Assembly: GCA_052089385.1 (NCBI GenBank)
Contig: JBQCZU010000002.1
Coordinates: 1-64,000 of the forward strand
Reading direction: 5' to 3'
Source of the DNA: Arachnia sp052089385
Lineage (GTDB): Bacteria; Actinomycetota; Actinomycetes; Propionibacteriales; Propionibacteriaceae
DNA: 64,000 nt
The stretch's first letter is position 1. Every line of letters begins with the position of its first letter. Positions 1 through 8,032 of this stretch are shown here, in pieces. Both the position numbers and the translations under genes were made by a program. Below the pieces are notes generated by a model. It did no database searches. It had not been told where the DNA came from and saw nothing but the letters and a program-made list of their open reading frames with translations.

Positions 1-900
1 CGCGAGGGTGGCTACCAGGGTCGCTCCGATGACCGCCGTGGCTCAGGTGATCGCCGCGAGGGCGGCTACCAAGGAGCCCGTGGTGGCTCCAGTGATCGCC
101 GCGAGGGTGGCTACCAGGGTCGCTCCGATGACCGCCGTGGCTCAGGTGATCGCCGTGAGGGCGGTTATCAGGGTCGCTCCGATGACCGCCGTGGCTCAGG
201 TGAACGGCGTGAGGGCGGTTATCAGGGTCGCTCCGATGACCGCCGTGGCTCAGGCGATCGCCGCGAGGGCGGCTACCAGGGACGCTCCGACGACCGCCGT
301 GGCTCAGGCGACCGTCGTGAAGGTGGCTATCAGGGAGCCCGTGGTGGTTCCAGTGACCGCCGCGAAGGTGGCTACCAAGGACGCAGTGATGACCGCCGTG
401 GTTCAGGTGATCGCCGCGAAGGTGGATACCAAGGAGCCCGTGGTGGCTCCAGTGACCGTCGTGAAGGTGGCTATCAGGGTCGCTCCGATGACCGCCGTGG
501 CTCGGGCGACCGCCGCGAAGGTGGCTACCAAGCTCGCTCGGATGACCGCCGTGGCTCGGGCGACCGCCGTGAGGGCGGCTATCAGGGACGCTCCGACGAC
601 CGGCGTGGCTCGAGTGATCGCCGTGAAGGTGGCTATCAGGGAGCCCGTGGTGGCTCCGGCGATCGCCGCGAGGGCGGCTACCAAGGACGCAGTGATGACC
701 GCCGTGGTTCTGGTGATCGCCGCGAAGGTGGCTACCAAGGAGCCCGTGGTGGCTCCAGTGACCGTCGCGAGGGCGGCTACCAAGGACGCAGTGATGACCG
801 CCGTGGTTCCGGCGACCGCCGTGAGGGCGGCTACCAAGGACGCAGCGATGACCGCCGTGGCTCGGGTGATCGCCGTGAGGGTGGCTACCAGGGACCCGGC
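1..900 (+). repeat. In-frame 54/45-bp tandem repeat array inside the first gene
   Basis: Units begin at 1, 55, 100, 154, 208, 262, 316, 361, 415, 460, 514, 568, 622, 667, 721, 766 and 820, with a partial unit at 874. With A = 54 bp and B = 45 bp the order is A B A A A A B A B A A A B A B A A. Both lengths are multiples of three, so copy-number changes keep the frame. Copies differ mostly at third codon positions, with rare amino-acid changes such as GERR at unit 4 and QARS at unit 11. The array reaches the window edge, so the copy number is a minimum. Confidence 0.95.
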
Positions 901-1764
901 CGCCCCTACGTTGGTGATGGTGGCAATGAGCGCACGTTCAGGGACGCGTATGAGGTGCGTATACCGAAGCCCGGAACAGCGGCAGCGGCGGATGAGCCGG
1001 CCACGCCTGAGAACTTCGACGAGAAGTCTCTGCCGTTCCCCGTGAGAGCGGAGATGAAGGGTTTGCCGAAGGAGTTGGCACACACTGTGGGGGCGCACAT
1101 TTTCGCCGCGGGTGAACTGATCGACGTCGACCCGGAGCTTGCCTACAAGCATGCGGAGGCAGCCCGCCGTCGCGCTGGCCGGCTTCCGGTTGTTCGTGAA
1201 GCCGCGGCAGAGACCGCTTATGCGGCCGGTCATTTCGACGTGGCGCTGCGTGAATACCGGGCCATTCGCCGCATGAGCGGTGGGGACGAACTCATTCCCG
1301 TGATTGCTGACTGTGAGCGTGCGTTGGGCAAACCTCGTGAAGCGCTCGAAACACTGGCCAGCATCAAACCCCAGGACGCGATTCTGCGCACCGAGTGCCT
1401 CTTGGTGGAAGCCGGCGCACGTGATGATCTTGGTCAACGTGACGAAGGCCTGCGCATTCTGAAGGCGGCCATCTCTGAGAAAATGGGGACGAGGGAATCG
1501 CAGGCTCGTCTCCGATACGCCTACGCCAATCTTCTGGAGGAAAGCGGAAAGTCAGAGCCAGCAATCCAATGGTTCAACGATGCGTCCGGTCTCGACGATT
1601 CAGGCGCGCTGAACACGGCGGACCGGATTGCCACTCTGGAGGGTGTGACACTTCCCGACAGCATGAATCTGGAGCCCGACGAGTCTGAAGAAGATGGTGT
1701 TGTGGAGGATCGGGACCACGAGGCCACCCAAGGTGCCGACGAAACACCGAAGGTCCCGGAGTGA
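1..1764 (+). CDS. Arg/Gly-rich tandem-repeat protein with TPR-like C-terminal domain, 5' partial
   Basis: The frame is open from base 1, so the true start lies outside the window; 587 residues are visible. Residues 1-291 are seventeen complete tandem units: twelve of 18 residues (REGGYQGRSDDRRGSGDR) and five of 15 (REGGYQGARGGSSDR), then a degenerate eighteenth. This part is highly charged, rich in Gly, Arg and Ser with one Tyr per unit, and is almost certainly disordered. Residues about 340-540 look alpha-helical and TPR-like (for example ALREYRAIRR and AYANLLEESGKSEPAIQWF), and the last 35 residues are very acidic. A TPR-type gene sits at this place before the HAD/tlyA genes in mycobacteria (Rv1691, from memory). 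The stop overlaps the next start as GTGA. Function is unknown; a scaffold or RNA-binding role is only inferred from composition. Confidence 0.85.
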   Translation, partial: REGGYQGRSDDRRGSGDRREGGYQGARGGSSDRREGGYQGRSDDRRGSGDRREGGYQGRSDDRRGSGERREGGYQGRSDDRRGSGDRREGGYQGRSDDRRGSGDRREGGYQGARGGSSDRREGGYQGRSDDRRGSGDRREGGYQGARGGSSDRREGGYQGRSDDRRGSGDRREGGYQARSDDRRGSGDRREGGYQGRSDDRRGSSDRREGGYQGARGGSGDRREGGYQGRSDDRRGSGDRREGGYQGARGGSSDRREGGYQGRSDDRRGSGDRREGGYQGRSDDRRGSGDRREGGYQGPGRPYVGDGGNERTFRDAYEVRIPKPGTAAAADEPATPENFDEKSLPFPVRAEMKGLPKELAHTVGAHIFAAGELIDVDPELAYKHAEAARRRAGRLPVVREAAAETAYAAGHFDVALREYRAIRRMSGGDELIPVIADCERALGKPREALETLASIKPQDAILRTECLLVEAGARDDLGQRDEGLRILKAAISEKMGTRESQARLRYAYANLLEESGKSEPAIQWFNDASGLDDSGALNTADRIATLEGVTLPDSMNLEPDESEEDGVVEDRDHEATQGADETPKVPE

Positions 1765-2756
1765 AGCGGCTGGTTGATGACTACGATGCCGCGCTATTCG
1801 ATCTCGACGGTGTCATCTATCTCGGACCGCTGGCCATTGACGGTGTGACGGAGGCCCTGGCCGAGCTTCGTTCAACAGGCGTCCACGTTGGCTTCGTGAC
1901 CAACAATGCGGCTCGGACGCCGGCCACGGTGGCAGCGCACCTGGAGGAGCTGGGTATCGCGGCCACCACCACGGATGTGGTCAACAGCACTCAGGCGACC
2001 GTTCGGATGCTGCAGGCCGATTTGCATCAGGGAGCCCGTCTCCTCGTGGTGGGCACGGATGCTCTGGCCGAACAGTTGCGTGAGGGGGGCTTCGAGCCGG
2101 TTCGCTCTCTGGAGGAAAATCCCGTTGCCGTGGTGCAGGGTTATCACCCTGCACTGGAATGGCATCAACTGGAACTGGGAGCGATTGCCATTCAGGAGGG
2201 TGCGCCGTGGTACGCAACCAACCCGGACATGACGCGGCCCACAGAACGTGGAATTCTTCCGGGCTGCGGAGCACAGGTGGCCGTTGTGCGTGCCTGCGTC
2301 GGCGTTGATCCCAAGGTGGCGGGGAAACCATTCCGCCCGCTGCTTGATGAGACAGTGCTGCGCATGGGTGCTGAGCACGCCATTTTCGTCGGTGACAGGC
2401 TCGACACCGACATCATGGGAGCCAATGCTGTGGGGATGGATTCCCTGTTCGTTTTCACGGGTGCCCACGGAAAGAACGAACTGGTCGCGGCCGAGCCCCA
2501 TGCCCGCCCCACCCACCTCGGATGGGACGTGGCCTCGCTCCTGCATCCCGTGCACACCGTTGAGGTCCTCGACGGGGGTGCACGCCTGCAGTGTGGTGCT
2601 CAAGTGGTCCATCTGGAAGATGGCGTCGCATTGCTGGCATCGACACCCCGGGGAGTGGAGGATCAGCTGGATGCCCTGCGGGCCGTTCTCCACGCGGTAT
2701 GGACGTTCGGTGCACACTCCGGTGGCGCAGTCTCCCAGCTTGACCTCATTCCGTGA
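1761..2756 (+). CDS. HAD-superfamily IIA phosphatase
   Basis: 331 residues. The HAD nucleophile motif DLDGV is at 14-18 (Asp14, Asp16), motif II Thr47 is in VTNNAART, the lysine motif is GKPFRP, and the metal-binding motif IV is GDRLDTDI. The spacing and cap type fit the NagD/4-nitrophenylphosphatase-like IIA class; the natural substrate cannot be told. About 65 residues follow the normal end of the HAD fold (from VHTVEVLDGG), an extension also known in actinobacterial members. The GTG start overlaps the previous stop and the stop overlaps the next start, so translation is coupled along the operon. Confidence 0.93.
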   Translation: MKRLVDDYDAALFDLDGVIYLGPLAIDGVTEALAELRSTGVHVGFVTNNAARTPATVAAHLEELGIAATTTDVVNSTQATVRMLQADLHQGARLLVVGTDALAEQLREGGFEPVRSLEENPVAVVQGYHPALEWHQLELGAIAIQEGAPWYATNPDMTRPTERGILPGCGAQVAVVRACVGVDPKVAGKPFRPLLDETVLRMGAEHAIFVGDRLDTDIMGANAVGMDSLFVFTGAHGKNELVAAEPHARPTHLGWDVASLLHPVHTVEVLDGGARLQCGAQVVHLEDGVALLASTPRGVEDQLDALRAVLHAVWTFGAHSGGAVSQLDLIP

Positions 2757-2986
2757 CCATCGGGCGCCAGACCGGGCATCCTTCCCCCGGGAACGCGGCA
2801 CCGTCAGGGGTGCGCCGGCAGCAAGCTGTTCAGGACGCCATGGCGTTGGTGGAGGACATCGAAGAGCTGTCCGTCACTGAGCAGTTGCAGCGCCTGGATG
2901 AAACGCAGCAGGTGTTGGCTGCGGTGCTGCAGAACTCCTCCGACATCCCACAGCCGGGAATCCCGGGCGTGGCAACGCGCCCGTGA
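2753..2986 (+). CDS. Small conserved-position hypothetical protein
   Basis: 77 residues, sandwiched between the HAD phosphatase and tlyA with four-base GTGA overlaps on both sides, which argues strongly that it is translated. The N-terminal 25 residues are basic and loop-like; residues 28-62 form a likely amphipathic or coiled-coil helix (AMALVEDIEELSVTEQLQRL) ending in a Pro/Gly-rich tail. Mycobacteria carry a small protein (Rv1693) at exactly this place. There is no recognisable domain and no catalytic motif. The helix suggests a binding partner for a neighbour, but that is inference. Confidence 0.8.
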   Translation: MTIGRQTGHPSPGNAAPSGVRRQQAVQDAMALVEDIEELSVTEQLQRLDETQQVLAAVLQNSSDIPQPGIPGVATRP

Positions 2987-3699
2987 GACTGGACGTTGCC
3001 CTCGTGGCCCGCGGCCTTGCACGCTCGAGAAATCAGGCGGCCTGGATGGTCCGCGAGGGGCGTGTCACCGTCGATGGGATCGAGGTTCGCAAGGTCTCCC
3101 ATGCCGTGGAACCCGACGTCATCATCGCAACGCGCGATGATCTCTGGGTATCGCGAGCCGCTCACAAACTGATCGGTGCACTGGATGCTTCGGGCATCGA
3201 AGTTCCGGCTCGCGTGCTCGACGCCGGCGCCAGCACAGGCGGGTTCACAGCTGTCTGTCTGGATCGCGGCGCAGAGCTGATATTTGCCGTCGATGTGGGT
3301 CATGGCCAACTCGCCCCCGAACTGCGCAACGATCCGAGAGTGGTTGTGCGCGAGGGGCTCAATCTCCGTGGGCTCGGACTTGCCGATCTTGACGGGGACC
3401 CAGTGGATCTCGTCGTCGCGGATGTCTCCTTCATCTCTCTCACGCTCCTTCTGGGACCCATGTTGGCCGTACTGGCGGAGGATGGGAGGGCACTCCTTCT
3501 GGTGAAACCCCAGTTTGAGGTGGGTCGGGAACTCCTTGGTGCCAGCGGAGTCGTCAGGGATCCCACTATTCGCCGATCCTCAGTGGCTGGTGTGGTGGCG
3601 GCTGCCGCGCGTTTGGGGTGGAACTGCGATTGGCAGGGCGAGAGCTGTCTGCCGGGTACTGCGGGAAACGTCGAATTCTTCGTCTCGTTGACTAGATAG
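2983..3699 (+). CDS. tlyA: TlyA-type rRNA 2'-O-methyltransferase
   Basis: 238 residues. An N-terminal S4 RNA-binding domain (1-60, with LARSRNQAAWMVREGRVTVDG) is followed by an FtsJ/RrmJ-like SAM methyltransferase. The SAM motif I is VLDAGASTGGFT at 78-89, and LVKPQFEVG carries the catalytic-type lysine. TlyA methylates 2'-hydroxyls in 16S and 23S rRNA and confers capreomycin sensitivity in mycobacteria; some homologues are described as haemolysins, which is a secondary claim. Length is normal (family about 240-270). The TAG stop is also the first three bases of the TAGGCT box proposed for nadK. Confidence 0.95.
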   Translation: MRLDVALVARGLARSRNQAAWMVREGRVTVDGIEVRKVSHAVEPDVIIATRDDLWVSRAAHKLIGALDASGIEVPARVLDAGASTGGFTAVCLDRGAELIFAVDVGHGQLAPELRNDPRVVVREGLNLRGLGLADLDGDPVDLVVADVSFISLTLLLGPMLAVLAEDGRALLLVKPQFEVGRELLGASGVVRDPTIRRSSVAGVVAAAARLGWNCDWQGESCLPGTAGNVEFFVSLTR

Positions 3700-3702
3700 G
3701 CT
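3697..3702 (+). promoter_or_regulatory. TAGGCT -10-like box before nadK
   Basis: TAGGCT overlaps the tlyA stop and is separated by 7 bases from the GTG of nadK, the spacing of a leaderless transcript. The gap itself contains GGGGAG, which could also serve as a ribosome site on the longer operon mRNA, so the gene may be expressed both ways. Confidence 0.45.
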
Positions 3703-3709
3703 GGGGAGC

Positions 3710-4615
3710 GTGGAAATCCGAAGCATTGCCGTCCTTGTGCATCCCGAGCGCGCAGAAGCGCTGACCGCGGCCACGCAGTTCATCGATCACATGCAAGCAG
3801 CGAATTTCACCATCCTGACCTTTCCCGATGACGTTGAACGATTGCGATCAGCGGTCCCGACGGCGCAGATCGAGCCTGCCGCGGATCTGGCGCCGGAACT
3901 GGCTGTCGTCTTTGGCGGCGACGGCACGATGCTCCGTGCAGCGGAGTGGGGGCAGCCGCTGGGCGTGCCATTGCTCGGTGTGAACCTTGGCCACGTTGGC
4001 TTTCTCGCGGAACTGGAAACCTCTGACCTGCATTCCCTGCACCACGTGGTGATTTCCCGGAAGTACCATGTGGAAGAGAGGATCGTGCTGGAAGTGAGAG
4101 TGTTCGATGCTGACGGCGACCTGAAATGGGAATCGTTTGCCGTCAACGAAGTGTCGTTGGAGAAGCTTGCGCGCGAACGCATGTTGAACGTGCTCGTGTG
4201 CGTGGACCAGAAGCCGCTGTCGCGTTGGGGATGCGACGGCGTACTGGTGGCCACTCCTTCCGGCTCCACTGCCTACGCTTTCAGCGCTGGCGGGCCGGTG
4301 GTCTGGCCAGCCGTGCAGGCGATGCTGTTGGTACCCCTCTCAGCGCATGCTCTGTTCAACCGCCCCATGGTGCTGGCGCCGTCCTCGGAGGTTCAGCTGG
4401 ATCTCAGTGAGGATCTGACGAAGGGCGTCATCTGGTGTGACGGCCGCCGCACCGTGGAGGTGGTGTGTGGTGACGTTGTGCTTGTGACAACCAATGACAT
4501 GCCTCTGCGGATCGCTCGCCTGTCCGAGCAGCCCTTCACCACACGACTTGTGAAGAAATTCGACCTTCCTGTGGAGGGGTGGCGAAAGCGGACGGGGGCC
4601 CTCGATGCTGAGTGA
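3710..4615 (+). CDS. nadK: NAD kinase
   Basis: 301 residues. It phosphorylates NAD to NADP with ATP or polyphosphate. The diagnostic GGDGT motif is at 69-73 (VVFGGDGTMLRAAE), followed by NLGHVGFLAE and the NE/D and glycine-rich segments (AVNEVSLEK, TPSGSTAYAFSAGGP). Length is typical of actinobacterial PpnK. GTG at 3710 follows GGGGAG by a few bases and a TANNNT box by 7. The 3' end overlaps recN by 11 bases, the usual actinobacterial arrangement. Confidence 0.97.
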   Translation: MEIRSIAVLVHPERAEALTAATQFIDHMQAANFTILTFPDDVERLRSAVPTAQIEPAADLAPELAVVFGGDGTMLRAAEWGQPLGVPLLGVNLGHVGFLAELETSDLHSLHHVVISRKYHVEERIVLEVRVFDADGDLKWESFAVNEVSLEKLARERMLNVLVCVDQKPLSRWGCDGVLVATPSGSTAYAFSAGGPVVWPAVQAMLLVPLSAHALFNRPMVLAPSSEVQLDLSEDLTKGVIWCDGRRTVEVVCGDVVLVTTNDMPLRIARLSEQPFTTRLVKKFDLPVEGWRKRTGALDAE

Positions 4616-6302
4616 GCTCCGTCTTGCCGGCTTCGGAGTGGTGGAGGAGGCCTCGCTGCAGCTCGGACCCGGACTGACGGCTCTGACGGGCGAGACCGGT
4701 GCAGGAAAAACCATGATCGTGGCAGGGCTCGGGCAGCTGCTTGGCGGCCGCGGGGATGCGGGAATTGTTCGACGCGGTAGCGACAGGGCTCTGGTGGAGG
4801 GGCGCTGGCAGGTGCCACAGGCAGTGGTGCGGCGCGTGGAGGAACTGGGCGGAGACGTCGACAACGACGATGAACTCGTCACGCTTCGCCGTGTGAGTGC
4901 GCAAGGCAGATCAAAGGCAGTCGTGGGGGGCGCCCAGGTTCCGGTGTCGACGTTGGCTGATGTGCTGGACGAGCTTGCCACCATTCACGGGCAGTCTGAA
5001 CAACAGCGGCTGTCACTGCCCGAGCGGCAGCGCGAGATCCTGGATGCGTGGGCCCGACCCCAGAAGTTGACGGAGTATCGGCGTGATTGGGCGGAACGAC
5101 GCACTGCGAACGCGGAACTGACGGGGCTTGTGGAGCGTGCCATGGCCCGGACTCGCGAGATCGACATGCTGCGCTTCGGTCTGCAGGAGATCCACGCCGT
5201 CGCCCCCGAAGAGGGAGAGGACGAGGCGCTGGCGAGTGAAGCTGGCCGTCTGATGGATGCGGATGACCTGCGCCAGCTCGCTGGCACCGTGCAGGGCGCT
5301 CTCAGCGGCGACGAGGACGATTTTGATGCACCCAGTGCCGTCGGACTGTTGGGCGAGGCACGCAAGGCGCTGACGACGTTGGCGGAGAAGGACAGACTCG
5401 CTGAAGAGCTCTCGGCGCGCGCCCGGGAGGCGCAGTACCTGCTGGACGACATTGCCGCCTCCGTCGCGACCTACGCGGCCGATCTCGTGTCGGATCCCGC
5501 CAGGCTGGAGGTGGTGGGCCAACGTCGCGCGCAGCTCGCCGGATTGATGCGCAAGTACGGGCCTGGCCTCGACGACGTTCTGCGCTGGGCACGCGAGGCC
5601 GACGACAACCTGCTGCAACTGGAGGGCTCTGACGAGCGCATCGACACCCTTCGGGGGCGCGTCGCGGAACTGGATGGGAGCCTCGCGAGCGCGGCCGCAG
5701 AAATTTCCGCAGATCGCCGGAAGGCCTCGGATCAGCTGTCAGGACTCGTCGAGGCCGAGCTGGGGGCGTTGGCCATGCCCCACGCCCGGCTCGTCTTCGA
5801 AGTGAGCCCCGCCGATCAGGGTCCCCATGGTGCAGACCGGATTGAGCTCATGTTCACGGCCAACCCGGGCAGCGCTCCAGCGCCGTTGGGCAAGGTGGCC
5901 TCCGGCGGTGAACTCTCCCGCGTGAGACTGGCTCTGGAAGTGGTGCTGGCAGGGGCGTCCTCTGACCACACTTTCGTCTTCGACGAGGTGGATGCTGGCG
6001 TCGGCGGCGCCGTCGGACTGGAGATCGGCCGGCGGTTGCAACGCCTGGCCACGACGTCGCAGGTGATCGTGGTGACCCATCTGGCGCAGGTCGCGGCGTT
6101 CGCTGACGCACATTTCGTCGTGACCAAGGCCAGCGACGGACAGGTGACCACCTCGGACGTCCTCAGGCTGGAGGACAAGGACAGGCCGACGGAGTTGGCA
6201 CGGATGATGGGCGGGTCGGGAGACTCGGCCGCCGGGGTGGACCACGCCATGGAATTGTGGGGTCTTGCGCGTAGGGATGGCCGGAAACCTGACTCTGCGT
6301 AG
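4605..6302 (+). CDS. recN: DNA repair ATPase RecN
   Basis: 565 residues, an SMC-like ATPase acting early in double-strand-break repair. Walker A GETGAGKT is at 29-36, the ABC signature ASGGELSRVRLALEVVL is near 430, and Walker B TFVFDEVDAGVGG is near 455. Between them lie two coiled-coil arms rich in Glu, Ala and Arg. The family-typical Q-loop segment IHGQSEQQRL is present. The ATG start lies inside the end of nadK. The gene closes the operon: the steA/steB-type genes that often follow recN in actinobacteria are missing here and a nicotinamidase gene comes next. Confidence 0.97.
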   Translation: MLSELRLAGFGVVEEASLQLGPGLTALTGETGAGKTMIVAGLGQLLGGRGDAGIVRRGSDRALVEGRWQVPQAVVRRVEELGGDVDNDDELVTLRRVSAQGRSKAVVGGAQVPVSTLADVLDELATIHGQSEQQRLSLPERQREILDAWARPQKLTEYRRDWAERRTANAELTGLVERAMARTREIDMLRFGLQEIHAVAPEEGEDEALASEAGRLMDADDLRQLAGTVQGALSGDEDDFDAPSAVGLLGEARKALTTLAEKDRLAEELSARAREAQYLLDDIAASVATYAADLVSDPARLEVVGQRRAQLAGLMRKYGPGLDDVLRWAREADDNLLQLEGSDERIDTLRGRVAELDGSLASAAAEISADRRKASDQLSGLVEAELGALAMPHARLVFEVSPADQGPHGADRIELMFTANPGSAPAPLGKVASGGELSRVRLALEVVLAGASSDHTFVFDEVDAGVGGAVGLEIGRRLQRLATTSQVIVVTHLAQVAAFADAHFVVTKASDGQVTTSDVLRLEDKDRPTELARMMGGSGDSAAGVDHAMELWGLARRDGRKPDSA

Positions 6303-6372
6303 TGCAGGGAAGGCGCAGCAATGGCTACGCTTGCGGGTGAAGCGATCACCTCCCAGTCCCACAGGAGAACCC

Positions 6373-6939
6373 ATGGCCCGAGCACTTATCGTCGTCGACG
6401 TGCAGAACGACTTCTGCGAAGGGGGATCGTTGGCCATTGCGGGCGGAGCGGCAGTGGCCGAAGCAATTGATGACCTGCTGGCCGAGGCTCATGGCTACGA
6501 CGTCGTCGTCGCTACCCGGGACCACCACATCGATCCAGGCACCCACTTCAGCGATGCCCCGGACTTCGTCGACACCTGGCCTCCGCACTGCGTCGTCGGT
6601 ACCTCCGGCGTGGAGTTCCACCCGAACCTGGGTTTTCGTGAGTTCGACGCAATCTTTGACAAGGGCGAGTACTCCGCGGCCTACTCAGGGTTCGAGGGTG
6701 CCGACCATGGCAAGGACGACATCAGCCTCGAGGACTTCCTGAAGGAGCGCGACGTCACCGAGGTGGACATCTGTGGTCTTGCGACGGATCACTGCGTGAA
6801 AGCAACCACCCGCGACGCCTTCGAGGCCGGTTTTGACACCACGGTATTGCTGGGTCTGTGTGCAGCGGTGAGTCCCGACGACGTCGATGCACTCACCGAG
6901 CAGTGGAGAGACAACGGCATCTGGGTGTCGCAGGAGTAA
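6373..6939 (+). CDS. pncA: Nicotinamidase (isochorismatase-like fold)
   Basis: 188 residues. It hydrolyses nicotinamide to nicotinate in NAD salvage. The catalytic triad is visible as Asp9, Lys97 and Cys141 (CGLATDHCVKAT), and the metal ligands as Asp50, His52, His58 and His72, in the order and spacing of mycobacterial PncA. The ATG at 6373 is preceded by AGGAG at 6363-6367; an in-frame start at 6265 would lie inside recN and add 36 residues not belonging to the fold. Such enzymes also activate pyrazinamide, a known family property. It converges with the ligase gene on the other strand. Confidence 0.95.
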   Translation: MARALIVVDVQNDFCEGGSLAIAGGAAVAEAIDDLLAEAHGYDVVVATRDHHIDPGTHFSDAPDFVDTWPPHCVVGTSGVEFHPNLGFREFDAIFDKGEYSAAYSGFEGADHGKDDISLEDFLKERDVTEVDICGLATDHCVKATTRDAFEAGFDTTVLLGLCAAVSPDDVDALTEQWRDNGIWVSQE

Positions 6940-6994
6940 TACGTCCTGATCGGATCCTCGGTGTACGACGTCCCCGATCACCGGATGAGCCTGA

Positions 6995-8032
6995 TCACCC
7001 AGTGGTGAAGACCTCGTTCAAGTCGTAGGCAGCAGCCACGTCCACCTGCGCCAGAAGACATGAACGCGGCTCCCGGTCAGGACGCCAACGCAGGAAGGTG
7101 ACAGCGTGGCGGAAGCGATGCCCCTCCAGTTGGTCGAAGGCCACCTCCACCACGAGCGCAGGTTCCAACGGGACGTAGTCAGTCGTTTTCTCAGCCGAAA
7201 ACCTGGACCGCGGCGAGGCGAGCGACGGGTCCACTTCGTCGATCACCAGCGGCTCTAATTCGGTGACCATCTCGCGGCGCATTGCCAAGGGGAAGCCAAC
7301 GATCCCGCCCACCCGAACCAGAGCATCATCGTTGTACATGCCCAGCAGCAGTGATCCGACGCCGTCCCCATTTTTCGCGATGCGGTAGCCGATCACCACT
7401 GCCTCAGCAGTGCGCTTGTGCTTGATCTTGAGCATGGCCCGCTTGCCCTGCTCATAGGTGCCGTCGACCCGCTTGGACACCACGCCGTCGAGACCTGCTC
7501 CTTCGAAGCGGGTGAACCAGTCCGCAGCAAGGACCGCATCGCGCGTGACGGCACTGAGGTGCAGTGATGGGTTAGGAACGGGTGTGAAAATCGACTCCAG
7601 GACGCTGCGGCGAGACTCCCACGGCTGAGTGGTGAGGTCGGTGTCGTCGAGGGAAAGGATGTCGAAGCAGACGAACTCGGCGGGCGTTTCCTCCGACAGT
7701 CGGGCTATGCGGCTCTCGGCCGGGTGGATGCGCTGGCTCAGGAGGTCCCATGACAGGTGCTGAGCCCCCTGCCCGCCGGCTCGGACGATGATTTCGCCGT
7801 CGAGGATGCAACGATCGGGAAGCGACCGGATTGCCGGCAGGAGTTCGGGGAAGTAGCGGGTGAGCGGCTTCTTGCCCCGGCTCCCCAAAATGATGTCATT
7901 GCCGTCCCGGGAAACGATGCAGCGAAAACCGTCCCACTTGGGTTCATGGGCATAGCCACCGGTGGGGATGGCGTCGACGGCTTTGGCCAGCATCGGGGCA
8001 ATCGGCAACTTCAGCGGCAGCATGAGCGTCAT
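6995..8032 (-). CDS. ATP-dependent DNA ligase (LigC-like)
   Basis: 345 residues. The adenylation lysine is Lys32 in EPKWDGFRC (motif I), with motif III FVCFDILSLD, motif IV DGVVSKRVDGTYEQGKR and motif V MLKIKHKR, then a C-terminal OB-fold domain. The small size, without extra domains, resembles LigC of mycobacteria, which acts as a back-up ligase in repair. Its ATG overlaps the pxpC stop (ATGA), so it is co-translated with the 5-oxoprolinase genes, an unexpected partner. The replicative NAD-dependent LigA is not in this window. Confidence 0.92.
   Translation of the reverse strand: MTLMLPLKLPIAPMLAKAVDAIPTGGYAHEPKWDGFRCIVSRDGNDIILGSRGKKPLTRYFPELLPAIRSLPDRCILDGEIIVRAGGQGAQHLSWDLLSQRIHPAESRIARLSEETPAEFVCFDILSLDDTDLTTQPWESRRSVLESIFTPVPNPSLHLSAVTRDAVLAADWFTRFEGAGLDGVVSKRVDGTYEQGKRAMLKIKHKRTAEAVVIGYRIAKNGDGVGSLLLGMYNDDALVRVGGIVGFPLAMRREMVTELEPLVIDEVDPSLASPRSRFSAEKTTDYVPLEPALVVEVAFDQLEGHRFRHAVTFLRWRPDREPRSCLLAQVDVAAAYDLNEVFTTG

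Noticed and set aside
8..1437. Long frames over the repeat array in plus frame 2 (Ala/Val/Thr-rich) and on the minus strand
   Set aside because: The 54/45-bp units are multiples of three without stops, so other frames stay open by construction. The frame-1 product continues in a normal TPR-like domain and ends at the next gene's start; the others do not.
6947..6980. 7-bp inverted repeat between pncA and the ligase
   Set aside because: Short arms with a 20-base loop and no T-run; too weak to call a terminator.
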